Assembly (NCBI GenBank): GCA_964346395.1
Contig: CAYFUT010000016.1
Coordinates: 1-41,979 of the forward strand
Direction of reading: 5' to 3'
Origin: CAYFUT01 sp964346395
Lineage (GTDB): Bacteria > Bacillota > Halanaerobiia > Halobacteroidales > Halobacteroidaceae
DNA length: 41,979 bases
Shown: in pieces, positions 16,039-23,938 of the stretch
How positions within the stretch are numbered: position 1 is the first letter of the stretch
Layout: every line of letters begins with the position of its first letter
Made by a program: the position numbers and the translations under genes
The notes under the pieces: generated by a model
Database searches by the model: none
The model's input: only the letters and a program-made list of their open reading frames with translations
Told to the model about the DNA's origin: nothing

Positions 16039-16156
16039 TCAACACTGCTGCTGCAGCTAAGTTACATAAAAATTACTTAATTTTTATGGTAAATCCTTGA
16101 AATAATTAACAAAATATTATATAGTAATAATTAGGGAATATTCCCCATTAAATTTA

Positions 16157-16196
16157 ACCAAGGGAGGCGCGGGACCCCCTTGGTCTTCTTTTTTTA
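16157..16196 (+). terminator. Rho-independent terminator
   Basis: ACCAAGGG (16157-16164) pairs with CCCTTGGT (16177-16184) and is followed by TCTTCTTTTTTT. It ends the plus-strand operon. The minus-strand ankyrin gene ends just beyond. Confidence 0.85.
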
Positions 16197-16205
16197 TTAA
16201 CTTTT

Positions 16206-16250
16206 TTAACAGCAGTCTCCGCCGCAGTCATCTCCACAACAGCTGGTAAG
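16206..16250 (-). other. In-frame cysteine-rich tail after the ankyrin stop codon
   Basis: Immediately after the TAA at 16251-16253 the same frame encodes LTSCCGDDCGGDCC followed by TAA. The density of Cys, Gly and Asp is very unlikely for unselected AT-rich DNA. No start codon serves it alone. It may be the original C-terminus separated by a recent nonsense mutation, or a product of stop-codon readthrough. Confidence 0.55.
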
Positions 16251-17981
16251 TTATTCTACTCCACCTTGATATTCTAAAAACTTTTCAATTGTTAAGTGGC
16301 CGTTATCTTTTGCCCAGCCAAGAGCAGTTGTTCCTTCCTTATTTCTCAGATTCAACCGTACCCCTTGGTTTACTAAATACTTTACCACTTCTAAATGACC
16401 TTCCGCTGCTGCTCCCATTAGCGGAGTATCACCGTCTACATCCTGAAAATCGAAGTCGGCTCCCTGCTTAACCAAATACTTAATTATATCTAGATGCCCT
16501 TCATAGGCTGCTACTGACAAAGCAGTATTCTTTTTATCCGATTGGGCTGCTAACTTTGCTCCCTGCGCCAAAAGATACTTTACAATCTGTAATTCCCCCG
16601 CATTAGCGGCTTGAATCAACGGCGTCCAGCCGTATTTATCTTTGATTTCTAAATCTGCTCCCTCTTCTACCAGCAGCCGCACCAAATTTAAATTTCCTGT
16701 TTGGACAGCAAACAGCAACGGACTTCCCTGCTGTTTTTCTTCTTTACTATTTAAATTAGCTCCTTTTCTAATCAACTGCTGAACCAATTTTACATTTTCA
16801 TTAGCTACTGCAAACATCAGCGGAGTCCAACCTTTATTTTGACTTACATTTACCTCCGCCCCGGCCTGGATTAAACGTTTGGCTATTGGGAAGTAATCCT
16901 TATTTGATGCGGTCAGCAGCGGAGTCCAGCCTGCTTTATCCGCCTTATTAACTTTGCTTCCTTGGTTTAGTAAATAATCTACTATCTTTACCTGGCCACT
17001 ATCTACAGCCAGCAGCAAAGCATTACTTCCATCCGCAGCTTGAGTATTAAGCTCAGCCCCATTGCTAAGTAAATAATCAATAATTTCTAGATCCCCATAA
17101 TTTGCTGCTAACAGCAGCGGACTAACTCCCTGTGTGGTTTGTACATTTAATTTAGCTCCGTTAGCGGCTAACAACTTTACCAGCGGCAAATCATGGTTCA
17201 TCACTGCAATTAGTAAGGGGGTCAGCCCCTTTCTATCGCGGGCATTAACTTCAGCTCCCTGCTGTAGTAATAACTCTGCCATTTCTTTATTTTTTTGCGC
17301 CACCGCAAACATTAACGGGCTAATCTCCTCCGGCTGCGAGCAAAGATTAGGTTCAGCCCCATGCTCTAGCAAAATTTTAGCTATCTCCAGGTCCCCTCTA
17401 CCGGCAGCAGCCATAAGTGGAGTCCGACTGCTTTTCCCGCGGTAATTAACTTCAGCCCCTCTTCTCAACAGCTGGTTAACTTCTTGTGCTTTCCCTTTAT
17501 CTACAGCCCACATCAATAACTGTTCTAACTGCTGCTGTACCTGCTCTTGCTGCTTTAAATAAGCCTCTATTGCTTCCTTTTCAGCCTGGCGGGCCCAAGC
17601 TAAAGCCGTATTCCCATCTTTATCAGTAACATCCAGCTTAGCTCCCTGCTTAACTAGGTACTCGACTACTTCCTGCTGACCTTCTTGCGCAGCCAACATT
17701 AACGCAGTTCTCCCGCCCGCAGTTTGCAGATTAATCTCCGCTCCTGCTTTTAGCAACCGCTTTACCACCTGCAAATGCCCTTCCTTAGCAGCAGCAATTA
17801 ATGGAGTTTGACCCCGCTTATCCGCTGTATTTACATTGCTTCCCTGCTCCACTAACAAATCTACCGTCTCTATCTTTCCTCCCTCAGCTGCCGTAATCAA
17901 TTTTTGATCTTGATTACAACCAGTCACTGTAATTAGTAATAATAAAAATAGTAAACAAATAAAATTCCGCCTTTTAACCAT
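16251..17981 (-). CDS. Ankyrin-repeat lipoprotein
   Basis: The 576-residue protein has a lipoprotein signal (LLLLITVTGC, lipid-modified C22), then about 16 ankyrin repeats of roughly 33 residues with the usual pattern G-x-TPL-x-x-A and VV-x-x-LL-x-x-GA-x-x-N. A break after the fourth repeat contains KQQEQVQQQLEQ. It is expected to be anchored on the outer face of the inner membrane or in the outer membrane as a protein-binding scaffold. AAAGGAG precedes the start. After the TAA stop the frame continues LTSCCGDDCGGDCC before a second stop, six cysteines in 14 codons, suggesting a metal-binding tail that has been cut off. Confidence 0.88.
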   Translation of the reverse strand: MVKRRNFICLLFLLLLITVTGCNQDQKLITAAEGGKIETVDLLVEQGSNVNTADKRGQTPLIAAAKEGHLQVVKRLLKAGAEINLQTAGGRTALMLAAQEGQQEVVEYLVKQGAKLDVTDKDGNTALAWARQAEKEAIEAYLKQQEQVQQQLEQLLMWAVDKGKAQEVNQLLRRGAEVNYRGKSSRTPLMAAAGRGDLEIAKILLEHGAEPNLCSQPEEISPLMFAVAQKNKEMAELLLQQGAEVNARDRKGLTPLLIAVMNHDLPLVKLLAANGAKLNVQTTQGVSPLLLAANYGDLEIIDYLLSNGAELNTQAADGSNALLLAVDSGQVKIVDYLLNQGSKVNKADKAGWTPLLTASNKDYFPIAKRLIQAGAEVNVSQNKGWTPLMFAVANENVKLVQQLIRKGANLNSKEEKQQGSPLLFAVQTGNLNLVRLLVEEGADLEIKDKYGWTPLIQAANAGELQIVKYLLAQGAKLAAQSDKKNTALSVAAYEGHLDIIKYLVKQGADFDFQDVDGDTPLMGAAAEGHLEVVKYLVNQGVRLNLRNKEGTTALGWAKDNGHLTIEKFLEYQGGVE

Positions 17982-18177
17982 ATTTTTCTATCTCCTTTCT
18001 ATTGTAATAAAACTGCTAACAGCTCTATATACTTTATATTGGGTAGAAACTACTTGCATTCCTGCTTAACAGCTTAAGTTAACCAAAAAAATAAAAACAT
18101 TCTAGTTATTACAAGCAATTAAAAGCAGGAAATAGTAAACTTACAATAGAAATAGTACTAGGAACTCCAAAAAAATG

Positions 18178-18320
18178 ACGCAGCTAAATCAACCATCCTA
18201 ATTAAAGGGATGATTCTCATTATTTTTCTTACCTTCAGTAATTAATCCTTTTCCTAACAGAGGTGGATGATGGCTGTTGGCTGACATTTAGAGTTTTTTC
18301 TTTACGAATATTCATCCCCC
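18178..18320 (+). repeat. Family B structured repeat, copy 4
   Basis: CAGCTAAATCAACCATCCTA and the following 60 bp align closely with the copy at 15293. The left hairpin part is missing. The small hairpin is ATCC (18195-18198)/GGAT (18208-18211), compensating for ATTC/GAAT in copy 3. The right part (GACATTTAGAGTTTTTTC) resembles the tandem family D repeats at the window end. Confidence 0.65.
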
Positions 18321-18391
18321 ATTAAAACCGCCTTAAATGAAACTTTATGGAGTGGAAAATGAATGAAGAAAAAAGCCCCCGGAAACTAATA

Positions 18392-18434
18392 GCTTCCACT
18401 TTCCCCTGCTGAAAAACAACTAATTTAGCCGAAA
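18392..18434 (-). repeat. Family G short repeat, copy 2
   Basis: About 45 nt are shared with 8892-8936 on the same strand: TTTCGGCTAAAT, GTTTTTCAGCA, a G-run and GGAAG. Here it is followed by a G/T-rich terminator-like segment. Confidence 0.45.
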
Positions 18435-18450
18435 CAAATTATTGAATTAT

Positions 18451-18478
18451 TTTCAATTAATATATATTTTGTTATAAT
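18451..18478 (+). promoter_or_regulatory. Likely sigma-A promoter for the 164-residue barrel gene
   Basis: TATAAT at 18473-18478 is preceded by the weak -35 TTTCAA (18451-18456) with a 16-bp spacer. The start codon follows about 46 bp downstream. Confidence 0.5.
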
Positions 18479-18523
18479 GGAATTAAGGTTAATTGAATCT
18501 TAAATTAGAAAGGATGAATAATT

Positions 18524-19018
18524 ATGAAAATCAATCTGAAAGTACTCTGCATTTCTTTAGTCGTTTTATTTTTAGCTAGTAGTTCCTGCTGGGCTTTAAA
18601 TACCCCGGGAGTAGTTGAAAACCACGGAGCAATTACCGCCTTAATAACCAGTGATGCCGGACTAACTTTAGGCGCTGAATACGGCCTTACTCCCCAATTT
18701 GCTCTGATGGGGGAAGTAGGTGGGCCAGCCACCAGGATAGGCGGCAAATATGAAGTAGCTTCCGATTTGGCTTTATTAATAGGAATTACAGACGAAAGTC
18801 CTTTTCTAGGGATTAACGGCAGCCATGCTCTCGCTTCTGATTTGACTGGAATTTATGAATTTAATCTCTCCAGCCGCGGCAGTAATTTATCTTTACTATA
18901 TAAACTCGGTGGTTCCCTCGATATTGATCAAAATCTTGCTCTCCGGGCTGGGCTGGTAGGTTATCTAAGCGAAGATAATTTCCCCAATTTACAATTAGGT
19001 ATTGGTTATAAATTTTAA
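18524..19018 (+). CDS. Small outer-membrane beta-barrel protein
   Basis: The 164-residue protein has a signal peptide (MKINLKVLCISLVVLFLASS, cleavage probably near CWA-LN) followed by repeated G-rich amphipathic strands and a C-terminal LQLGIGYKF, the aromatic last strand expected by the BAM machinery. The length suits a small 8-strand barrel. The family is not recognised. AGAAAGGATG lies upstream and a strong terminator follows, so it is monocistronic. Confidence 0.7.
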   Translation: MKINLKVLCISLVVLFLASSSCWALNTPGVVENHGAITALITSDAGLTLGAEYGLTPQFALMGEVGGPATRIGGKYEVASDLALLIGITDESPFLGINGSHALASDLTGIYEFNLSSRGSNLSLLYKLGGSLDIDQNLALRAGLVGYLSEDNFPNLQLGIGYKF

Positions 19019-19026
19019 TTTCTCTG

Positions 19027-19052
19027 CTCCGGAATCATTCCGGAGTTTTTTT
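19027..19052 (+). terminator. Rho-independent terminator
   Basis: CTCCGGAAT (19027-19035) pairs with ATTCCGGAG (19037-19045), followed by seven T. Confidence 0.9.
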
Positions 19053-19126
19053 ATTAAATAATTTTAATTTTTCACAATTTTTGATATATTTATTATAGAC
19101 TACCCTTTTTGAGAGGAGGAATTAGG

Positions 19127-20248
19127 TTGCAATTTGACGTCATAATTGCTGGGGCCGGACCGGCAGGAGCCTATACAGCCTACAAACTAGCTCGAAAAAA
19201 TATCAGCGTATTACTGCTAGAAAAAGAACAACTCCCTCGGTATAAATCCTGCGGCGGCGCTATCTCATATAAAGCACAGGAACTATTAGCTGATTTTAAT
19301 CTTGACTCAGTTATTGAGCAAAAAATCAGAAAAATAACTTTTTCTTACGCCGGAAAAACCCAAATTCCAATTGAACTAAAAACTCCTTTCGTCCAACTAG
19401 TTATGCGGGATAAATTTGACCACTTTTTAGTTCAGCAGGCTCGTAGTGCAGGAGCCCAAGTCAAAGAAAATACTGCAGTTGCTAATTTAAGCGCTAAACC
19501 TAATCATATAACAGTTATCAGTAACGAAACTGAATATACAGCTCACCTCATTGTTGGAGCTGATGGATTCAATAGCCTAGTTGGAAATCAGCTAGGACTC
19601 AAGCCCATTACACATACTGCCGTTGGGTTTGAAAAAGAACTACAAGTTCCTACTTCTCGTCTGCAGCAGCAAGATCAACAGATCAGTCTAGATTACGGTA
19701 TTCTTCCCCAGGGCTACGGCTGGATATTTCCCAAACAAAACCATCTTTCAGTAGGAGTTGCTACTTATCAATCCGGCATTAACCTAAAACAAAAACTAAC
19801 TACCTATCTACAACAAGAAAATCTAACTAATCATACAGAATTAAAAGCTAAAGGACATTTGCTTCCTATCTGGCAGCAGGCAGCCAAACTCAATAATCAA
19901 CAGGGATTAATCGTCGGCGATGCTGCCGGATTAATCGACCCGCTGTCAGGAGAAGGAATTTACTATGCTCTTAAAAGCGGCGAATTAGCAAGTCAGGCAA
20001 TCGAAAACAACTTAACTTCTCAACAGCCTTTAGATGAATATACTAACTTAATCAACCAGACTCTAGTTCCCGAATTTAAAATGGCAAAACTTTTGACTAA
20101 ACCCTTCTTTAATTTCCCCCAACAAATACACCAGTTAATCAGCCGTAAGCCAGAGATCTTTACTAAGTTTCTCCGAGTAATTTATGGTGCTCAAAGTTAT
20201 AATAACTTATATGAGTCTTTTACCACTGAAATTCCCTTCTTTAATTAA
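19127..20248 (+). CDS. Geranylgeranyl-reductase-family FAD-dependent oxidoreductase
   Basis: The flavoprotein has 373 residues. DVIIAGAGPAGAYTAYKLA near the start is the FAD Rossmann motif. RYKSCGGAIS, IVGADGFNSLVG and GLIVGDAAGLIDPLSGEGI are the family's cysteine, DG and GD motifs. Members reduce double bonds of isoprenoid chains or act as related monooxygenases. In bacteria without archaeal lipids the substrate is often a quinone or carotenoid side chain, so the substrate is open. The TTG at 19127 is chosen because GAGAGGAGG lies just before it. It has its own terminator. Confidence 0.85.
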   Translation: MQFDVIIAGAGPAGAYTAYKLARKNISVLLLEKEQLPRYKSCGGAISYKAQELLADFNLDSVIEQKIRKITFSYAGKTQIPIELKTPFVQLVMRDKFDHFLVQQARSAGAQVKENTAVANLSAKPNHITVISNETEYTAHLIVGADGFNSLVGNQLGLKPITHTAVGFEKELQVPTSRLQQQDQQISLDYGILPQGYGWIFPKQNHLSVGVATYQSGINLKQKLTTYLQQENLTNHTELKAKGHLLPIWQQAAKLNNQQGLIVGDAAGLIDPLSGEGIYYALKSGELASQAIENNLTSQQPLDEYTNLINQTLVPEFKMAKLLTKPFFNFPQQIHQLISRKPEIFTKFLRVIYGAQSYNNLYESFTTEIPFFN

Positions 20249-20269
20249 CCAAATCCCAAAAAAATAATT

Positions 20270-20305
20270 AGAGTCAAGGGCAGCGATACCCTTGACTCTT
20301 TTTTT
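20270..20305 (+). terminator. Rho-independent terminator
   Basis: AGAGTCAAGGG (20270-20280) pairs with CCCTTGACTCT (20289-20299), followed by a T-run. Confidence 0.92.
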
Positions 20306-20314
20306 ACTGCTAAA

Positions 20315-20404
20315 TTAATAATTCATTCCTAAATCTCCACTCATAAGTAGCAAAATTAAAATTAAAAAGACAAAAAACATTCTATCTTCTCCATATTCAC
20401 CCAT
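20315..20404 (-). CDS. 29-residue membrane mini-protein, YjcZ-like
   Basis: An ATG behind AGGGAGGGG opens a 29-codon frame: a short polar GEYGEDR start, a hydrophobic core MFFVFLILILLLM and the end SGDLGMNY. This is the layout of the tiny YjcZ-type sporulation proteins (Gly/Tyr-rich start, one membrane helix, short acidic end). The good ribosome binding site and the clean hydrophobic segment argue that it is real. The assignment to YjcZ is by layout only. Confidence 0.55.
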   Translation of the reverse strand: MGEYGEDRMFFVFLILILLLMSGDLGMNY

Positions 20405-20583
20405 TAATGTCCCCTCCCTGTTTAAAGTTTTCACTATATAATATAGTACCACGGCCAAATGTGTTAGAGGAAATTAATTGTAAATAAGTAATAAACTATA
20501 GACTGTTTAGTAGAAAAAATTGCAAACTAACCTTAAATTTGATTTAATAAATACTAGTATGCTCATTTTAAGGAGGAGATTAT

Positions 20584-21210
20584 ATGCACAACACTATTGC
20601 TTTTATTAGTTCCGGACTAACCTTAGGACTTACTGCTGGTATTACCCCCGGCCCTTTAATGGCTCTAGTAATCTCGGAAACGCTAAAGCACGGTCCTAAA
20701 GAAGGCAGCAAAGTAGCCAGTGCTCCCTTAATCACTGACGGATCAATTATTATTTTAACCGCCCTCTTGCTAACTAAATTAGCTTCCTTCAAGCCGGCGT
20801 TAGGCATTTTATCACTTTTAGGGAGCGGATATATAGTTTATTTAGCCTACGAAAACTTTACTATGCAAGAAGTCAATTTTGCTGAATCTTCTAGTGCTCC
20901 TAAATCAATTAAAAAGGGGATTACCACTAATCTACTGAATCCTCACCCCTATATATTCTGGATTACAGTCGGTACCCCCACTATTATCCGCGGGTTCAAT
21001 ATCAATCTTGTTACCGGTAGTGGTTTTATTATTAGCTTTTTTACGGCTATGATTGGTATTAAACTAATCATAGCTCAGTTAGTAGGGCGCTCTAAAAAAT
21101 TCTTACAGCAAAATTGGTATCTGTATACAATGAAAGTATTAGGCGGTATCTTACTTATTTTTGCTGCCCTCTTGTGTAAAGAAGGAATTAAGCTACTGGG
21201 AATTTTATAA
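20584..21210 (+). CDS. LysE-family amino-acid exporter
   Basis: The 208-residue membrane protein starts with the family motif GLTAGITPGPLMALVIS and has about six hydrophobic helices, including the central NPHPYIFWITVG motif (LysE/RhtB families show NPK-x-xLF at this place). It exports amino acids or related small molecules; the specificity is unknown. AAGGAGGAG precedes the ATG. Its stop codon lies only 3 bp from the stop of the convergent ankyrin gene, with no terminator between them. Confidence 0.88.
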   Translation: MHNTIAFISSGLTLGLTAGITPGPLMALVISETLKHGPKEGSKVASAPLITDGSIIILTALLLTKLASFKPALGILSLLGSGYIVYLAYENFTMQEVNFAESSSAPKSIKKGITTNLLNPHPYIFWITVGTPTIIRGFNINLVTGSGFIISFFTAMIGIKLIIAQLVGRSKKFLQQNWYLYTMKVLGGILLIFAALLCKEGIKLLGIL

Positions 21211-21213
21211 ATT

Positions 21214-21819
21214 TTACTTTCCCTCTTCTAATGAGAAATCTGGATTTTTGGTAGTGCCGTATTCAGCTCCTTGTTTTTTTAAATACTTTTTGATTGCCTT
21301 ATTCTCAATAATTTGGCTCCAATTTAAAGCAGTATACCCCTTTTCATCGCGCATATTTAAATCAGCCTCTTGCTGTACAAGGTACTTCACTAACTCTAAA
21401 TTCTCACTTCTCACCCCCCACATCAAGGGGGTTAACCCCTTTTGATCTTGCCTATTAAGATCAGCTCCCTCGCTAATTAATATCTTGGCTGCTTCTAACC
21501 TCCCATTCTTAGCTGCTACCATTAACGGCGTCCACTCAGCATTAAACTCTAAATTAACATCTGCCCCTCCCTTTACCAAAACCTGTACAATTTCTGGGTA
21601 CCCCTCGCTAGCAGCTAACGCAAGGGGCGTAATCCTTCCTAACATCTTTAATTTTACATTCGGATCTGCCCCTTGCACAATAAAAAACTGTACTTTTTCT
21701 GGATTATTCTGCTTAATTGCCTTCAATAGTTTAAAGTTATTATTAGCCTGTACTGGAGTACCTACTACCTGTAAAAATAAAATTACTATCAACACAAACC
21801 CAGCTCTTTTGATATTCAT
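21214..21819 (-). CDS. Exported ankyrin-repeat protein
   Basis: The 201-residue protein has a signal peptide (MNIKRAGFVLIVILFLQVVG, cleavage probably after VQA) and four to five ankyrin repeats (for example WTPLMVAAKNGRLEAAKILI). There is no lipobox, so it is likely soluble in the periplasm or released. AAAGGAGGAG precedes the start. It is related to the 576-residue ankyrin lipoprotein and the 109-residue ankyrin protein in this window. Its role is presumably protein binding. Confidence 0.85.
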   Translation of the reverse strand: MNIKRAGFVLIVILFLQVVGTPVQANNNFKLLKAIKQNNPEKVQFFIVQGADPNVKLKMLGRITPLALAASEGYPEIVQVLVKGGADVNLEFNAEWTPLMVAAKNGRLEAAKILISEGADLNRQDQKGLTPLMWGVRSENLELVKYLVQQEADLNMRDEKGYTALNWSQIIENKAIKKYLKKQGAEYGTTKNPDFSLEEGK

Positions 21820-22009
21820 TAATAAATTAGCTCCTCCTTTGTTTTTATTTAAGATTCTCAGCCAAAATACTATATCACAGTTAAATTTATTCCTCTAATC
21901 CTAAAGAACTATCTCAATTTTCCTCCCGCCCTCTAATTATACAATATTAAATAAAAAGAATTATATTCCTTTTCTTAACATAAAAATATTTTAATGGTAA
22001 TTAATAAGT

Positions 22010-22046
22010 ATAAAAAAAGGCCCCAGCTAACCAACTACCGGGCACC
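22010..22046 (-). terminator. Probable terminator for the minus-strand winged-helix gene
   Basis: On the minus strand AGGTGCCC pairs with GGGGCCT around a 15-nt loop and is followed by seven T. It is 260 bp past the stop codon of the upstream gene. Confidence 0.5.
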
Positions 22047-22052
22047 TCTTTT

Positions 22053-22110
22053 TATAAGCTTCGCTTTGCTCATATCACGACTAAAGTTTACCCCTTTAAT
22101 CTCAAAGCTC
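22053..22110 (+). repeat. Family B structured repeat, copy 5
   Basis: AAGCTTCGCTTTGCTCATAT, CACGACTAAAG and CCCCTTTAAT match the family core. The copy is shorter and more diverged than the others. Confidence 0.5.
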
Positions 22111-22305
22111 AGGAAAAATCCTGCTTTTCCTTCACCACCAGCATTTTTCCAACCTCCTATAGCAAGCTTTAGGCCGGAGGCAGGCAATAACTACCTGTTC
22201 TCACACTAAAGCTAGTAGCTAAATTGAAAGCTACCTGCCGCTTAAAGACTAGGTGGATTCTATTAATTAATATTTAACCGGAAACTCTCTATACTGCTTC
22301 CTTAA

Positions 22306-22890
22306 TTACAGCTTCATATTCCAGACAAGCTCCTCATCTTGAGACTCAGTTTCTTCTTTTTTCTCCTTTTCCTTCTTTTTCTCACTTGTTGTTGCTCGGC
22401 TGTCAGCCTCCTCTGGCTCAGCAATATCAGATTTCCTTTCCTCATCTGTTTCCCCTTGGTCTTGTTCTTTCTTTTCTTCTGATTGCCTATTTGCTTCTTT
22501 TTCTTTCTGCTTCTCCTGATCTTCAGCCTCTGCTTCCGCTTGCTTATCCTTCTCCTGTGTCAACTCAGCTTCTTGCTCTTCAGCCTCCACTGCTGAAGTA
22601 GATACTAATTCCGGATTCTCTTCTAATTTCCGATATCTCTCAGCAGTCTCAGTTAAGCTATAAATTCGCTTTCTACCCCGGTAAGAATATTCCAGTAATA
22701 AATGATTTTTCAGTTCCTCTATTACCTGTTTAACTCCTGTTCTATCTAAATCAATCGCTTGGGCCAACTCTCTACCGCTCACATTCTCTCTCTTCTTAAG
22801 TAAGGGAAATATTTTTTTCTGTAAAATTTCAGCTACCTCTGCACTTAAACTATCACTAATTTTTTGAATACAATCATCACATAATCTCAC
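22306..22890 (-). CDS. Winged-helix protein with long charged tail, unknown
   Basis: The 194-residue protein has a CDDC pair at residues 4-7. A winged-helix-like domain follows (about 15-85), with KKRENVSGRELAQAIDLDRT as helix-turn-helix and YSYRGRKRIYSLTE as the wing. The second half (95-185) is almost only E, K, Q, D, S and A and is probably disordered, ending in LVWNMKL. It starts with GTG behind AAGGGGGG. It may be a transcription regulator or a spore-associated protein; no family is recognised. Confidence 0.6.
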   Translation of the reverse strand: MRLCDDCIQKISDSLSAEVAEILQKKIFPLLKKRENVSGRELAQAIDLDRTGVKQVIEELKNHLLLEYSYRGRKRIYSLTETAERYRKLEENPELVSTSAVEAEEQEAELTQEKDKQAEAEAEDQEKQKEKEANRQSEEKKEQDQGETDEERKSDIAEPEEADSRATTSEKKKEKEKKEETESQDEELVWNMKL

Positions 22891-22949
22891 ACTAATATCC
22901 CCCCTTACATTATATATATTTCTTTGCAGCTAAAATATCACGAAAAAAA

Positions 22950-22965
22950 GCCGCCGTTAGGCGAC
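22950..22965 (-). terminator. Terminator-like hairpin
   Basis: On the minus strand GTCGCC pairs with GGCGGC around TAAC, followed by TTTTTTT. The same hairpin and flank (AGTTTGA) recur at 29234, so it is also a small dispersed repeat (family F). Confidence 0.6.
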
Positions 22966-23160
22966 TTAGTTTGAGGGTAAGGTTGAGATTAAGTCAACAA
23001 GATTAAAAAAAACAATTCCTTTTGATTAGTTTACTGCTGTTTATGATTTACTTAACCTCAGTCTAAAACTAAACTCAGTTACAAACAAAAAAATGTACTT
23101 GCAGAAAAATTGTCCACAACCTCTAAAAAAAGTATAATTGCGTCTAAACAATAAAAATAA

Positions 23161-23181
23161 GGCAGGAGTTTACCTCCTGCC
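23161..23181 (-). terminator. Rho-independent terminator of the spore protein gene
   Basis: GGCAGGAG (23161-23168) pairs with CTCCTGCC (23174-23181); on the minus strand TTATTTTTATT follows. Confidence 0.85.
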
Positions 23182-23194
23182 CCTAAAATATTGA

Positions 23195-23377
23195 TTATTG
23201 TCGGGAACCCGATTCCTGCTGCACCATATCTTCTTCTACCTTTTCAATTGCTCTTTTAACCATTGAACCAGCCTCCCGGGTGGTTATCTGGCCCCAATCA
23301 CCGTTGCTCACCTTATCAGCAAATCCTAATTCTTCTGCCAATTCATATTTTGTCTCTTCCGACATAATTTCACCCAT
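23195..23377 (-). CDS. Alpha/beta-type small acid-soluble spore protein (SspF-like)
   Basis: The 60-residue protein matches the alpha/beta SASP pattern: LMSEELKYE-like (IMSEETKYELAEELG), then W-G-x-I/V-(T/S)-x-R-E/D-x-G (DWGQITTREAG) and MVKRAIEKVEE. SASPs coat spore DNA and shift it to the A-form for UV resistance. The ATG at 23377 is chosen because GGAGGTGG lies before it. Expression is expected from sigma-G in the forespore. Its presence indicates an endospore former. The gene has its own terminator. Confidence 0.88.
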   Translation of the reverse strand: MGEIMSEETKYELAEELGFADKVSNGDWGQITTREAGSMVKRAIEKVEEDMVQQESGSRQ

Positions 23378-23471
23378 GGGGACACCACCTCCACTAATTA
23401 ATCTCACCAATTTCACTCTTTTTATGTTATTTAATATTATCTAAGCCGACAATTAATCACTACTATTTACT

Positions 23472-23924
23472 TTATTTTTTTCTATTGAAAAATGAGTGAG
23501 GCCGCTTTGCTCTCGGCTCAGAAAGAATTTCTTTAAACACAATTCCTTTCCTAATTTCTTTCTGATTAAAATCACGGCTAGAAATAACTTTTCCTTCTGT
23601 TGCTTTAATTTCATCCTTAAATTTACTATTAGATGGTTTATTTTTAGATTTACTATTTATATTTTTTCTTTTCTTTCGTTTCTTATTCGAACGATCAACT
23701 TGCTTCTGCTCAGCCTTCTCCATTGCCTTTTGTGAACTATCAGTTTCCGCCTCATTAGACTTTATAGAAGAATTAAATCTATTATCTTCTGCCTGATTTT
23801 CTCCATACTTTTCATTGACCTCTTCTTCAAAATTAGTTAAAAACTTTTTTATTTTCTTTAATATACTGCTCAATATAGCAAAGAGAATAACTAAACCCGG
23901 TAAAAAATCAAACAGTTCTTCCAT
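23472..23924 (-). CDS. Membrane-anchored basic protein of the nfeD-floA operon, unknown
   Basis: The 150-residue protein has one N-terminal membrane helix (LPGLVILFAILSSIL, 8-22), a basic low-complexity middle and a better-ordered end, FNQKEIRKGIVFKEILSEPRA. AAAGGCGG overlaps the end of floA, and the start is 14 bp from the floA stop, so it is the third gene of the operon. The conserved end suggests a peptide-like interaction motif. The family is not recognised. Confidence 0.65.
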   Translation of the reverse strand: MEELFDFLPGLVILFAILSSILKKIKKFLTNFEEEVNEKYGENQAEDNRFNSSIKSNEAETDSSQKAMEKAEQKQVDRSNKKRKKRKNINSKSKNKPSNSKFKDEIKATEGKVISSRDFNQKEIRKGIVFKEILSEPRAKRPHSFFNRKK

Positions 23925-23938
23925 GCTTATCGCCGCCT

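Larger units (their letters stand above)
17982..18523. other. Gene-free region with repeats and the upstream promoter of the next gene
   Basis: This 540-bp interval contains the ankyrin gene leader, family B copy 4 (18178-18320), family G copy 2 (18392-18434) and the promoter of the plus-strand barrel gene. On the minus strand a G-run plus T-run (GGGGGCTTTTTT, 18367-18378) follows the family G copy and looks terminator-like. No small gene is seen. Confidence 0.55.
21820..22305. other. Intergenic region with repeat and terminator
   Basis: No gene is seen in 490 bp. It holds a minus-strand terminator-like hairpin (22010-22046), family B copy 5 (22053-22110) and short hairpins around 22120-22200, some of which share GGCAGGCAAT with the family D repeat near 41740. 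Confidence 0.5.

Noticed and set aside
16206..16253. Pyrrolysine or selenocysteine decoding to extend the ankyrin protein
   Set aside because: The intervening stop is TAA, not TAG or TGA, and no insertion element is seen.
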